Shown: positions 23,503 to 35,968 of the stretch, piece after piece
Position numbering within the stretch: position 1 is the first letter of the stretch
How the letters are laid out: each line of letters begins with the position of its first letter
The notes under the pieces: generated by a model
The model's database searches: none
Seen by the model: only the letters and a program-made list of their open reading frames with translations
Told to the model about the DNA's origin: nothing
Translations under genes and position numbers: made by a program
Source: Selaginella moellendorffii
Lineage: Eukaryota > Streptophyta > Lycopodiopsida > Selaginellales > Selaginellaceae
Assembly: GCF_000143415.4 (NCBI RefSeq)
Contig: NW_003314293.1
Coordinates: forward strand, 218,457-282,456
Reading direction: 5' to 3'
DNA length: 64,000 bases

Positions 23503-23603
23503 GCTTTGTTATATGTTTTGTACATTCGAATGAAGAACCCTAAAACACGAATTCAAATGTTAGGGCTGACGTGAACGCTATAAAAACAGAATTTGAAGAT
23601 TTT

Positions 23604-24070
23604 TTATCGGGAGGATTTCTTGAGGCGGAAGAAGAGGCGATTCGCGATACCAGTGCCCGCGCAGCGCACGCAGCTGATCTTTCCCCGGCCTTGGCATAGC
23701 GAGCACTTCTCGAGCGGCGATCCAGTGAAGAGCCCACCTGAAAATCAACGCTTGAGAGATTTGCAATTCGAGTTTTGCGCGAGCCTGCCTTGTTTGCCGC
23801 GGGCCTTGCACATTAGGCAGAGCTGCAATCGCCAATTCAACACAAGGAGAATCAAATCCCAGTCGAACAAGAAAAAGGAGAAGATCACTCAACATTGTAG
23901 CCAGTTCCCAAACATTCCTTGCATTTCTTGGGTTTAATTCGCACCTAGGTAGAAAGCAAGAGAACTCAATGGGAACAAAGGAATCCCCTGGCACGAACCA
24001 TCGATAGGAGCCATCGCGGATTTCTTGCTAGCGTTGTGGCCGCGAATTGCAATGCAAAGATGGTCGCCAT
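23604..24070 (-). CDS. Small organellar DnaJ-type zinc-finger protein without a J-domain
   Basis: Four exons on the minus strand: 24070-23999, 23944-23894, 23822-23789 and 23737-23604, giving 96 residues. The N-terminus MATIFALQFAATTLARNPRW is hydrophobic and basic like a transit peptide. The rest holds four zinc-ligand pairs: CKECLGTG, CLMCKARG, CSLCQGRG and CVRCAGTG. This is the cysteine-rich fold of DnaJ without the J-domain, as in plant plastid assembly factors such as BSD2 or LQY1; the exact orthologue is not known to me. Intron 3 (23788-23738) uses a GC donor (CAAG|GCAGGC) and keeps the frame; no GT alternative does. Introns are 51-71 bp. It lies downstream of RRP1, convergent with it. 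Confidence 0.7.
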
Positions 24071-24230
24071 GACCGCCCATCCCGGATCATCCATCCCCTG
24101 TTCTAAACTTTAGGCTTCTAGCATTGTAATTCATGTTTTGGCCGGATCGATTACGCAAAACTCTTCGAAGTTTATCCTGCTCGATCGATTCTTGCTTTGT
24201 TCTTGCCTGGATTGAAGTTCTTCGATTCAC

Positions 24231-25847
24231 TCACGGCTCTAACAATTGCATCCCAGTATCTGGGAGATCCGGGCAAGCCATGGCGCCGCCACCACTCTCT
24301 CTCGCACTCAAGCTAAATCCATCCTCCCGGCACGACAGCTTCTTCGATGGCGCAAAGTGGAAGCAAGGATCACTGGAAACGCTGGGCCAGCAAGGATCAT
24401 CCCGCCAAGGCTTGAGGAAGTACGGAGTTAATCCCGCCAGGCCCTGGGCCGTATAGCCAAACGTGGACATGTGACTCGTCAGCAACACGTCAGCAAGGCT
24501 CAGCGACCAAATGTCCACGAGGGCCCTCTGCTGGTGGTCCACGTCATCGCGCTGCTCCTCGTCAGCACCCAGCGTCACGAGCTCGAATCTCTGCCCCGTC
24601 TGGGACTCCACGTCGCGCAGGCTCGCGTTGAGCTTGGCGGCGTGCTCGCCCACCAGGGACGCGACGTAGACCGCGATGTAATCGTCGCTGGCGATGGATT
24701 TGTTCTTGGATTCCAGGAACTCGTCGATCTCGATCGGGCAGAGGCCGGATTTGGATCGAATGCAGCGCGGCACCGATGCGTCGTAGTAGTCGCGGTAGTC
24801 GCCCTTGGATTCGCGGAGCTGGACCGCGATTCTTCTCGATGCGCCTCGGAATTTCACGCTGTGGAGCGACTGGATGGATCCCCAGACCTCGTCGCTAGGG
24901 TTGAGCAGGAAGCCGGCTAGATTGTGGAAGACACGGCGCTCCGGGAAGATCGCCTCGAGGATTGGGCGCAGGGATGGATTGAGGAAGAATCCCGCCGCGA
25001 AGTACTGGTTGCTGTTCCGGAAATTCAAGACTGGGATGTTCCTGACCGATGCCATGGCGGACGGGCAGACGAGGAATCGGTGTTCTTCCGGCTTGGTGTT
25101 GGCGGAGAAGACGATCGGGAGGACGGGCTGGGAGCGGCACACGTCGGATCGAGAGAGGTGGCCGCGGCAGCGCGCATAGAAATCCGGGAAAGAGATGGAT
25201 TGATCGTCCTTGAGGGAGAGGCCGCGCGGGAGCTTCCAGTGTGAATCGATGAAGGGCTCGCAGAAGAGGCGATCCCAGGAGGGAGATTCTTCGAGGAGGA
25301 GGACCCGCTGGGAGAGGATCGCGTAGAGGAATGTGGAGACGAGGGACATGAGCTTGTTGCCCAGGCCGAAGGTACAGCTCCACACGATGTAGCGGCACTG
25401 GCTGGGATTCGTGATCTTGGCGGTGTTCTTGGCGATGATGTGGTGGAGATTGTCGTGGTCGCGCGCGACGCAGGCGCTGTGCATTGTCGAGTAGCGATCG
25501 AGCAGCGCCTGGAGCGCCGGCGATCGATCCGTCGCGTACCTATGAAGCGATGCTCCATTCTCACTCTTGAATTTGCAAGAATTCCTTGGAGGAGGATCGC
25601 GATTCTTGGGCGCGGCCAGGATTTTGAGCTGCTCGTCCATGGCCGCGAGGATTTTGCACACGCCGCCCTCGCCCGGGCTGGCGACTGTGGCGCATGATCT
25701 CAATCCTCGCCGGAGCTGCTCTGGAAATGTGGCGTCCAGGGATTTGCTCCAGTTTTTGGCGCTCGAATTCCGCGAATTCGCTGCATCGCAGGGCGAGAAG
25801 ACGAGAATTCCAATGAATACTGGCAGCCAGAATTTCTTGAGATCCAT
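24231..25847 (-). CDS. Family-37 (xyloglucan-type) fucosyltransferase
   Basis: A single-exon 538-residue Golgi type-II enzyme of GT37, which adds fucose from GDP-fucose to cell-wall polysaccharides or arabinogalactan proteins. Residues about 5-20 form the membrane anchor. CRYIVWSCTFGLGN (151-164) is the family's GLGNR region, with Lys replacing the usual Arg. WDRLFCEPF and W-LP follow. RRIAVQLRESKGDYRDYYD is the donor-binding motif region, and LADVLLTSHMSTFGY plus AQGLAGLTPYF is the conserved C-terminal motif. Length matches plant FUTs (about 520-560). The acceptor cannot be told from sequence. Confidence 0.9.
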   Translation of the reverse strand: MDLKKFWLPVFIGILVFSPCDAANSRNSSAKNWSKSLDATFPEQLRRGLRSCATVASPGEGGVCKILAAMDEQLKILAAPKNRDPPPRNSCKFKSENGASLHRYATDRSPALQALLDRYSTMHSACVARDHDNLHHIIAKNTAKITNPSQCRYIVWSCTFGLGNKLMSLVSTFLYAILSQRVLLLEESPSWDRLFCEPFIDSHWKLPRGLSLKDDQSISFPDFYARCRGHLSRSDVCRSQPVLPIVFSANTKPEEHRFLVCPSAMASVRNIPVLNFRNSNQYFAAGFFLNPSLRPILEAIFPERRVFHNLAGFLLNPSDEVWGSIQSLHSVKFRGASRRIAVQLRESKGDYRDYYDASVPRCIRSKSGLCPIEIDEFLESKNKSIASDDYIAVYVASLVGEHAAKLNASLRDVESQTGQRFELVTLGADEEQRDDVDHQQRALVDIWSLSLADVLLTSHMSTFGYTAQGLAGLTPYFLKPWRDDPCWPSVSSDPCFHFAPSKKLSCREDGFSLSARESGGGAMACPDLPDTGMQLLEP

Positions 25848-26204
25848 GAGAGGGGAAAGAACACTTTTTTTCTACTAGTGTCGGCTGTCAAGAAATTTTA
25901 GGAGTGCCAAGAATGATAATCCCTCACCCTCTAACTGTCCCACCAAGTGATTCATGTGATCCAAATAATTATAAATTCTTTGGCATATCCTTATTTTGCT
26001 TAACTTTAATTTTTTAGGGTTTATGCATGCTTTGGACAAAAAAGTTTTAGTCAATGCAAAACGAAGTCAATGACAATAAAGACTTCCGTTGACTACCATT
26101 GCCTTTGAGCTCAACTCATTAAGTTGGGCTCAATTTTGCCGAACAAGTCTTTGAAAGCAAAGCACAAAACTAGTTTGGAACTGGTCAACTTACAAATGTG
26201 CCTG
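25848..26204. other. Intergenic, AT-rich spacer
   Basis: Between the 5' end of the fucosyltransferase and the 3' end of the bL34 gene, both on the minus strand. It is probably fucosyltransferase promoter plus bL34 3' sequence. No further feature is seen. Confidence 0.5.
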
Positions 26205-26827
26205 CTACACTGCTAGCCTCCATCTTCCTTTGGCCCGTCTACGCCTGATAATCCGTCTCCCCGCTGGAGTCCTCATCCTGCGCCAAACAAAACTTGGCTT
26301 TGATCCGCGAGAAAGTGACTGGGTACTTCACTCACCTCACGAGAAATCCATGAGTCCTTTTCCGCTTCTTGTTGTTTGGCTGATAAGTCCTCTTGGGCAT
26401 CATGATCATCGAGCTAGGAATGACAAATCCGAAAAGAAAAAGAGATTCTCAAACTAAAACCGAAGAGAAAGAACAGCGATTACCTCTCGTCGGCATCCAA
26501 GATCTCGGGGCATTTCACTGTCACATTCCAGGCCTATAGTCTCTACAATGCAAGTAATTCTTGAAGCGTACCCTCATCGTGAGCTGACCATGGCGCTGGA
26601 CCGTTTGCAGGCCAGGGCAAAGGCAATCCCACGGGAATCAACAGAGCTAGGTCGTCGGATGGAGCTCCAAACCCCTGCATTGCATTCCACGGCGCGTCTG
26701 GACTTTGGCGCCCTTGCACTGCCCTCCACACCTGATGATCCTCACACAATGCCGCCCAGCGCCGCCCAAGAATCTGCCCGCCGCTCCGCCAGGGCGCCGC
26801 GCGATTCATCACTTGCCGCCAGGCCAT
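26205..26827 (-). CDS. Mitochondrial-type ribosomal protein bL34
   Basis: The last two exons are secure: 26413-26336 and 26277-26205, joined across a 58-bp intron. They encode [19 protein letters not shown] followed by [18 protein letters not shown], the near-invariant bL34 core of the bacterial-type large ribosomal subunit. Upstream exons are less certain. One plausible exon is 26533-26484, preceded by the 5' exon within 26827-26590. Two frames compete there: one opens with ATG at 26827 ([14 protein letters not shown]...), the other gives an Arg/Ser-rich presequence-like stretch. The N-terminal extension suggests organelle import, and the context resembles mitochondrial bL34 of plants. The N-terminal model needs transcript support. 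Confidence 0.75.
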
Positions 26828-26950
26828 TCTTTCCCCTATTTTAGGGTTCTTGGAATTCTATTTGATGCAAAGATCCGTTTCTTCTTTAACTTATGTACTT
26901 TAATTTTTTAGTATATTCTGTTACCCTTTAGGGTTTATGATCTTCTAGGC
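26828..26950. promoter_or_regulatory. Short divergent promoter region with telo-box-like motifs
   Basis: About 120 bp separates the likely bL34 start (minus) and the spastizin-like start (plus). TTAGGGTT at 26841 and TTTAGGGTTT at 26928 are telo-box-like elements (AAACCCTA), commonly found near plant translation and ribosome genes. Bidirectional activity is inference. Confidence 0.45.
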
Positions 26951-29900
26951 ATGGAAGAGAATGGCGGAGGAGGAGCGATGGCGCTGATGGAATCCCGGCC
27001 CCGGGACCAACAGCAGAAGGAGGAGGGCGAGGATCGCGATGGCGAGGGTGATTTCCTGGCGACGGACGAGGAGCAGATCCTGGCTCGCGTCGCCGCGAAT
27101 CATCTCTTCCTAGGTCAGTTTGAGGCGTTCCGGGCAGCGATCAAGACTCTGTCCGACAAGAATGCGATGGCCGCGATCGCATTGCTGCGGGCCGTGGTGG
27201 TTGTCGGTGGCCGCATGGCAGGTGTTTTGGTGGAATCGCCAGCGCAGCTCGCATGGATGTGTGTTTTGGAGTTGGAAGAACTGGACGGGACTTCCATCGC
27301 CGGCATCGAGCTCGTCAGGGAATTGGTGGAAATGCTCCTCCTGCTGGAGATGCTAGAAGGGAAAATCACTCTGGATGGTGCTGGGAAAAGGGAGATAGGT
27401 GATGGAACTTTAGGATCGAGTAGTAGTAGACAGGGCTGTGGTGTCGACGCGACGGGAGAGTGTGTAGATAGTGAAGCGGCGAGTCGAGTGATAGACGCGG
27501 GGTTTTCGCACGATATCACCTTTTTTTTCCTCGGACGATTGGAGGGGCTGCTTGGTTCTTCGCAGCAGGGCCGTGTAAATTCTGGTTTTAGCGCAGAGCA
27601 GCTGGAGAAGTTGGAGAGCTGGGTCGAGTGTTACACCGTCGCTCAGCCTGAGACGATGGCTGCGATTTGTAGAAATATTCGAAGACAGAGCGAGCTTGAT
27701 GAGGAGTTCCGCGGGGATGGTTTCGGTTTTATCTTTCTTCAGCAGGTGCAGCTTGTTCATTTGAAGCGCATCAAAGAGTTTGTCGATCGAGGGGAACTAG
27801 AAAAAGGGATTTCCCACTTGAAGTACCTGGACGAGCGTTGTGGAGTCCCGGAGGCTGACTTCAGGTGAATCTATGCATTGATTGTAAATCATTGTTTGAG
27901 TTGTTCTGGTTCTGGCAGCGAAGTTGTATCGCTACTAGGTGACCGGTGCGTTGTGGCTGACAAGAAAAGGCTGTTCTCCTTGGCTTATGAAGGCATTCTT
28001 TCTTCTGGTAGCACCCGATTGCTAAGTGTGTTGGAGGTAAGTCTTCGTGCTAACGCGACTTTCTGGCTCATCCTCGTCTGGTTTGCTGCTTCCAGGCTTC
28101 CCGGGATAAGCCTATTCAGGCTGAACAGGAAGTTCAAGGTGTTATTCCACGTCCATTTTGGAGTTTGCATCAGCAACATGAAGCCTTGCAGCAACAGAAT
28201 GTGTCAACGGCCGAGACAGTATTACGGGAGTTCATGCGAAACGCTTTTCATTATTCTCGGGCGAAAGGAGAGCACGTCCTTGAGACAGCTACTAAGATTG
28301 CTCTGGATGCCATCAGGACGTCTCAACTCGAGCTTGCGGCAGATGTATGTATGCTTCCAGCCATTGTATCGTTTCTTACTGCATCCCTCCGCATTCCTTC
28401 GCATTGCACACAGGTAGACAGACAGATAGATTCTAATAACCTCATAAGCCTGAGTTTGATTTGTATGGGACTGTTTGGGCAGGCTCTTGTAATAAGTAAT
28501 GTGTATGTGTTTTCCTCTTCAGGTTCTTGTTCCGTTTCCTAGGCTTCGCCCATTAGTTGCGGCCATGGGTTGGAACCTCTTGACGTGCAACACAACCGGC
28601 CGTCGTAATATGATGGAAACTCTTTGGTATTCGGAATCGAAACTCGGTAAAGGCTTTCCTACCTCAGGAAAGCTTGTCCATGAAGTAAGTTCTCTTCGAC
28701 CGTGTAAAACGTTTTGCTGAGTTGCATTCCTTGCAGGTTTCGTGCATTGAAGACCTGTGTGATCGACTTTGCTACAACTTGGAAGTGGCGTATTTTGTAG
28801 CACAAGTAAAATCCGGCTCAAGAAATGAGTTTGAAGGGCCTCGCTTGCTAAAGAGTGAATCAACAGTACCGTCGGACAGTTTTGCAGCAAATCTTGTTCT
28901 TGAACGTCTTGCTGATGAGTCCCCACTTCGTGTAAGTTCATCCATTAAAACTCTTGCTAATGAACGAACAAGCGGGCTGTAGGTTATCTTCGATATGATA
29001 CCGAATCTAAGATTGCGAGATGCGGTAAATTTGTTGAAACTTCAGCCGGTTTCTTCATCTCTGGATTTGATGCATAGGTATGACGTCCGAGGTTTTGCGT
29101 CATCTGTTTGCTAACGTTCGGTCTTAAAAGGCATAATGATTTGGAACTTCTATATATGCATTATGCTCTTCAGGCTACAGCAGTAGCAATGATAGCAGTG
29201 ACAGCAGAAGATAAAATTAAGACGGCGGGCTTGACATCGTTGAGTGAGCTTCAGCAACATCTCGAAGCGATAAAAACTCCAGTCCGCCGAGTAAGTGGAG
29301 AAATGAACTGTGGTGTATATTAACTTGTATTTGTTTTCAGCTCTGGATGCTCGGTATGATCGTCACATTCCTTCAAATGGAGGAGGAGCACGTTTTGGAA
29401 GACATGCCTATTGAGGAGGCTTTACAGTCGCTAGACACTTCTCAACGATTAATTGAGGACCGTGAACAACTTGTCATGCTTTTTGTGAGGCGCACGCTGG
29501 AAATACTGCATCGCTATCTCCCTCCCTCGGGTTTCAGTTTGGCTTATGGGAAAGCCAAACTTGATCCGGAATGGAGGGAGTGCTGGGAGAACGAGCGCCT
29601 CAAAATAAGCCGTTTTGTCGAGGACTGGAACTGGCGCTTGCTAGTGGTTGAAAGACTGATTTTGCGTCCTGAAGAACAACTGTCGTGGAAATCAGCTCTT
29701 GGTATTCTTCACTCCGCACCTCTTTCACTTCTAAACATGTAAGTTGCTTGGTTCTTTCTTTCTTTCTTTCTTTTCTTTTGTTTTTTGCTAATCCTTTCCC
29801 ATTCGGGTCTCTAGGTGCATTTTGAGATCTGAATATGACTTAGCTAAGGATGCAGTCCAGCGGTACTCGCTTACGCTTGAAAATAATGTGCTACTGCATT

Positions 29901-32900
29901 TGGCTGAATGGCTTCATAATGCTGCTGGGGAAAAAAAGGTACGGGTTCCGCTTTGACACTTTGGCATTTGTACTGAACTTTCCTTCAGGGTCCAGAAGAA
30001 TTACAACGCTTTACTCGTTCATTGGCGCCAGAGTCAAGTGTAAGCTGATATTTTTTAGATCCACATTCGAGTTTAACGAAATTTCAGTGTGTAACTTGTT
30101 TGGATGTTGCTGCAACGCGCACATCATCTATTGAGACCTCCATGCTGCTTTTGGAAGAAGTAAGGGTTGAAACACATTTCTCTGTAATTCACATCTCTTT
30201 CCATTTCCAGTCACGATCGTTGGTATCTGAGGCCACACATGAGCAGCATTTCGTACCACTTTTCAAGCGTGTTCTTCAAAGGTTTTACGAGTTGCTGGAA
30301 CAGGTCGGGCTCTATTTCTTTCGCGTGTTTCGTGTGTAACACTTTGCGTTTTTCAGGGACATAATCAACCCCTTCCTGTTCTTCTCTCTGGCACTAGTGC
30401 TTTTTCTGGCTCCGAAAGCCTGCGCCAGGGATCAAAGCAGCGGGCCTTGACCATGTTACATCAGATAATCGAGGATGCACATAATGGGAAAGGCCAGTTC
30501 TTAAGTGGTAAGTTCGTTTAATACCTGTTTGAGCTTGTTTAATTTTCTTGTGTAGGCAAGCTTCACAACCTTGTAAAGGCCTTAGCGGATGAGGAGCACG
30601 AGGATCCTGCCTCGAGGCTGTTGTTTTATCGAAAGCAGCAGGAGAATGGTTTCGCACTTGGTCTGGGATTTCGTCCTTTATTATTGAGGACACATGAAAC
30701 AGCCGGAAGCACTGACGAGGCCTTACATCAAAGGCCGATAGGAAGGAGATATTTGGGACCGTTGCTGAACAAGCCTATGGCTTACTTGTCCGCGTTCATC
30801 CTCTATGTGGCAACCATTGGAGATATTGTCGACGGTGTGGATACAACTCACGACTTCAACTTTTTCTCGCTTTTGTACGAGAGTCCGGGTGATGTAAGAA
30901 TGTTTCAGAGGATTTCCATTTTAAATTTTCCATGGAATTTATCTATTTTGCAGTTGCTAACTCGACTAGCATTTGAGAGGCGCAGCACGGATGGAGCTGC
31001 TAAAGTTGCTGAAGTGATGGGAATAGATCTGGTGCATCAAGTAATTTCTGCTTGTGTGTCGCCAGTTCTTCCTCCCAGCGCATCAACAATTTCTCAGCAC
31101 CCATCCCATGAGCTGGACTTGGACACCATTAAGTTCTTGAGTACACTCTCCCCCGTGCGAACTATCCTGGCATGTGTATTTGGTAACAAGGACTCGAAAA
31201 TTGGAAATGATTTTGCTGTCGAGCAAGCAGAAAGGTATCCTGTATTTTGCTAGTCGATGTTTCTCATCCGTTCCTTTGCTCACAGGTTTCCTTCATTGCA
31301 AAGATGGATTCAAATGCAAGCGAATTTGCAAACACTTCGTGACTCATCTATTCTGTCANNNNNNNNNNNNNNNNNNNNNNNNNNNNNNNNNNNNNNNNNN
31401 NNNNNNNNNNNNNNNNNNNNNNNNNNNNNNNNNNNNNNNNNNNNNNNNNNNNNNNNNNNNNNNNNNNNNNNNNNNNNNNNNNNNNNNNNNNNNNNNNNNN
31501 CTGAAGGTGCTGTCATCAAAGAACAATCTATTCCTGCTAATCACGTTTGGGAAGATGAATATCCATATCACGAGGCTGTGGAGAGGTAAGCGTTTATTTA
31601 TACTTTTCTTTGACATGTCTTTTCTCCTTTCTGTTTCTTCCAAAGCTTAATCAAGAATGGGAAGCTTGTAGACGCGTTAACTTTTGCCGATCGATGGCTA
31701 AAAGCTGGAGCTCCGGACAAACTCTTGCAACTTCTTATCGAAAGAGGTGAAGATAGCGTTCCGAGCTCTAGTCATTTGAGCCTCCACCATAACTTGTGGA
31801 ACAGTAGCTGGCAATACTGTATACGTCTGAAGGACAAACGCCTAGCAGCGACGCTTGCTCTCAAGTAAGGCATGTAATTTGTGTTGTATATCTGAAACGC
31901 CGGCTTGGCGTTTAGGTACTTGCATCGTTGGGAGCTGGATGCGGCTATCGACGTGTTGACCATGTGTAGCTGCCATTTGCCCACTGATGATGTTCTTTAT
32001 GAAGAGGTATTAGCAGTTTCGGGTTATTCTATCAACGTTGTGTCTAAATGCTAGTCTTGCAAAGGTCATTCGGGTTAAAAAGCATCTGCAACAGTACCGC
32101 CAAATATTGCGAGAAGACGTCAAGTTTGAGAACTGGCAAGAGGTTTGCGACATTATACTTCGCGTCTTGTTATGACTGTCTTGCCTTCAGGTTGAGTCCT
32201 TATGTGATAGAGATCCCGAGGGCCTAGCTTTGAGGCTTGCTGGCAAAGGAGCTGTTACTGCAGCGCTAGATATTGCTGAGTCCTTCAAACTTTCAGATGA
32301 CTTACGGAGGGAGCTCCAAGGTCGGCAGCTAGTGAAGCTACTTACAGCAGATCCCATAAGTGGTGGAGGTCCAGCTGAGGCTATCAGGTTTCTCGGTTCA
32401 CTGAACAACCCCGAGGACGCATTGCCGGTTGCAATGGCTGCGATGGAGCAGCTACCAAATTTGCATTCTAAACAGCTTCTGGTAACATTTTGTTGACTTG
32501 AACCTTCTTACACTATTAAAATTAAACTACCGCATGCAGGTACACTTTCTTTTGAAACGGCAGATTGGCGTTCTCTCGGAAGAAGAGCACGACAGGATGG
32601 ATCGACTGGCATTGGGCCTCAAAATGCTTGGTGCACTTCCCTTACCTTGGCAACAACGATGCGTAGGCTTACACGAACATCCGCAGCTTATACTAGAGAC
32701 ACTCCTTATGTGGAAGCAATTCCAGGCAGCGTCACAGGTATCCAATAATTTTTTGGCTGTATTTTGGTTATAACTATATCGAGTTTTTGCAGCTTTTGAA
32801 TGCTTTTCCATCGTTGCGCAATGACAAACTCATAATCACATACGCTTCAAAAGCTGTATATGTTGCACCTGCATCTCCCGAACGGCAAACACATTATCTT

Positions 32901-35900
32901 CCAATCAAGCCGGCCTCTGGGAACAAAAATGGCAATAACCGAAGATTCACCTGGACACCGAGAGACGCGAGGAATAAAATCGATGGTACCCGAAAGAGAA
33001 AAAGTACCCTTCCACCATCACAGAAGGCCGCTTGGGAAGCTATGGCTGGGTATCAGGAGGATAGACCAATTGGACTCGGACCGGAAGGTTATGAGAAGCT
33101 TGCACCTCTAACTATGACAGATGGAGTTCTCTCTGGTGATCCTGTCAAAGACGAAGCCGTTCGTAGCTCTCATAAGTACGACAGTGCACCTAGTTTTGTC
33201 TTGTTCAAGGTAGCTATCGCTGGTTGTTTTGTTTTGTTTTTATTCTCACTAGCGTTCTGTGCAGGCACTTCTGTCTCTTTGTTTTGATCAAGCAAGTGCT
33301 GCCAAGTCTGCGGTTGAACTGGCCGTTTCTCAAGTCCAGAGTATTCTCAGTGCAGACTGTTTACCAGCTGGAGCGAGCTCGGAAGCAATTGAAAGAGCAT
33401 TTCATGCAGCGGGAACTTTTGTCCAGGTACCACTTTCTTGGCTTGTTTCTTCTTCGCCAATCCTTTTTGCAGGTACTACTGGATGCTAGAACTCAGCTTC
33501 ATAAACTCTTGGGCAACAAAGAAGCACCGAGCCAGGAAAGTCCAGATACTGTTTCAGAGTCCGGTACTGACAGTCAGTCTGCGACCAGTCTCACGAAACT
33601 ATTGTCAGAAGCTGACATATGGTTAAACCGGGTGGAACTGCTACACTTTTTACTCGGTTCTGGTGTCACTGCCTCTGTAGGCGATGTGGCAGACGAAACC
33701 TCGGCGCTTCTCCTTCGTGACCGTTTGATCCAGGAGGAGCGATATGGTATGGCCGTATACACATGCACGAAATGCAAGGTAACTATTTCTCGGTGCTGCT
33801 AGCTTTGTGTGAGACCAATACTACTGTTCAGATCGACGTTTTTCCGGTTTGGGAAGCATGGGGTTACGCACTACTTCGGATAGAACATTATGCGCAAGCC
33901 AGGCTAAAGTTCAAGCAAGTATCTTTTTGTTTGACCATCTTATCACTCTAACCTGGCAACTTACAGGAAAGCATTTCAATTATACAAGGAAGATTCATCC
34001 AAGATTGTTCAGAGAATAGTTGACAATGTGGAGGCATGCCCTGCTGCTGATGTCCATGCTGCACGTTCTCTGTATGTTGTCATTCTCTCTCGACTTTGTT
34101 AACCTGTTTGCCTGCTATAGGTACGTTCACATGGCGAAGAGCGCTTCAAGCTCATCGGATGACTCGCTTTCCGCAGACTCATATTTGAACGTTCTTTACA
34201 TACCAACATTCACAAGAGCTGATCGATCCAGGAGGACTACGGAAGAGGCGTCAGAGCGACTTTCTTATTTTAATGCGGACGAGATTTCGGTTCCTTTGAG
34301 CAACTTGGATAATGTCCGTTTCGAGGAATGCAAGTACTACTTGGACGAGGTAACTATTTCGATTTACCAGCTGGTAGATAATCAACTGTGGCTGGTTGGG
34401 CAGTATGGTCGTTCGCTGCTTCTTGGCTTCATGTTTCGACATGGTCGTTATCGTGAAGCTTGTTCGCTATTCTTCCCTGTGGGTACTCTTCCTCCAATTC
34501 CTGCAAACTTATCATCTGGAAGCGTCACAAGCTTGACAACAGAATATGGAACAGTGGACGATTTATGTGACTTATGTGTTGGATACGGAGCTATCCCGAT
34601 TTTGGAGCATGTGATAGAGACTCGGATTTCTCCTGCTAGCAGCGAAGATACTCAAGTTTCGCAACATACATTTGCAGCACTGACTCGCATATGCTTTTAT
34701 TTCGAGACACACCGGCATTTCAACCATCTTTACCGGTTCCAGGTACCGGTTTCCTGCATGGTTGAACTTAAACTAAGGGGGATGGTTGTGCAGGTTTTGA
34801 AGAAAGACTACATTGCAGCCGGTTTGTGCTGCATCCAGCTCTTTTTAAACTCTGCAACACAAGACCAAGCTCTTCGAAATCTTGAGCGTGCTAAGGTACG
34901 CTTCTTCATCAATGGTTTGTGAATGATTGTGAGCTTATTTGAATGACAGGGTCATTTTGAGGAAGGGCTCCTTGCTCGTCAGCAAGCGATTGAGAACGTG
35001 AAGTCGGCGGCAAAGGCTTCTCGTGGAAAGAGTCCATCTGAAAAGCTGACTGACGAGGACTTGATAAAATTTTCTGCACGTTTGTCTGTTCAGGTACTGG
35101 CTCTTCTGAAACTTCGCGTGGGCCTGACGCTTATTTCATCTTGTTTTTCAGATGGAAGTGGTGAAATGCTTCAGCGACGCGGACGGCCCTCCATGGAAAC
35201 GCTCTCTGTTTGGAAATCCTAATGACAACGATACTTTCAAGTGCGTATTTCCTTTTACCTCGCGTAGTTTCTCACGAGTGTTCATCGCGCTCCAGACGAA
35301 GGTGCGAAGTGGCTGAGGCGCTTGTGGAGAAAAACTTTGACTTGGCATTTCAAATAATCTATGACTTCGGACTTCCTGGTGAGTAATCACTCTTTCAAAA
35401 GTCGTGCATACCATTGTCTGGCGTTCTGTTTGCAGCTGTCTACATATATGCTGGTGTAGCTGCTGCGTTGGCAGAGAAACGCAAGTACAATAACTTGGTA
35501 GATCTGCTACGAAACATCAAAGGAACGATCGACAACGAGGACCTCGACCAGGTTATTATTTCGAAGGAGGTGCTTTGCAGCTAACGCTTTTATAACGTTC
35601 CAGATAATTGGAGCGGCCATTTCGGTCTATGCCAACAGGCACCGTGAGAGGCCCGACAGGCTTATTGAGATGTTGTCGAGTACTCACAGGTGCGTGGCGA
35701 GCTCTTTTGCTTTCCTTTTTGGTTAAACATTTGCCCCTGTGCAGGAAAGTTTTGGCGTGTGTCATGTGTGGACGTTTGAAAACGGCATTCCAGATCGCCT
35801 CTCGCAGCAACAACATTGGAGATGTTGAATGGGTTCGGCAACAGGTAAGCAAGCAAGACACTTGCATGCCATGTTTTATCTTCTGTCTTCTTTTCTTTCC

Positions 35901-35968
35901 AGGCTCGAATGACTGGCGCATTGCCAGTCGAAGACATGTGCAAGCAGTGGCTTGCGCGTGCATCCTGA
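26951..35968 (+). CDS. ZFYVE26/spastizin-like protein (plant form), about 36 introns
   Basis: A very large gene with roughly 35 introns of about 45-75 bp. Exon 1 is 26951-27864; the last exon ends in CKQWLARAS and TGA at 35966. The C-terminal third gives the family call: FNADEISVPLSNLDNVRFEECKYY-like text, HRHFNHLYRFQ-VLKKDYIAAGLCCIQLF, QALRNLERAKGHFEEGLLARQQ, FSARLSVQMEVVKCF, and a terminal alpha-solenoid stretch (KVLACVMCGRLKTAFQIA). In animals ZFYVE26 works with spatacsin and AP-5 in late endosome/lysosome traffic. I saw no FYVE finger; its loss in plant homologues is consistent with what I recall but not checked. An assembly gap at 31359-31500 falls in the gene, so its protein is incomplete here. 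Exon borders in the middle were only read by eye. Confidence 0.75.
31359..31500. other. Assembly gap of 142 N
   Basis: A run of 142 undetermined bases within the spastizin-like gene. Coding sequence is readable on both sides (FANTSxxHLFC-type and EGAVIKEQSIPANH), so exon sequence and possibly an intron are hidden. Its true length may differ. Confidence 0.99.

Noticed and set aside
22398-23525. Long minus-strand ORF of 375 codons opposite RRP1
   Set aside because: It is the antisense shadow of the RRP1 coding exon; its composition follows the GC-rich third positions and it contains no recognisable motif.
31174-31650. ORFs made of X residues across the gap
   Set aside because: They are produced by undetermined bases and say nothing about coding.
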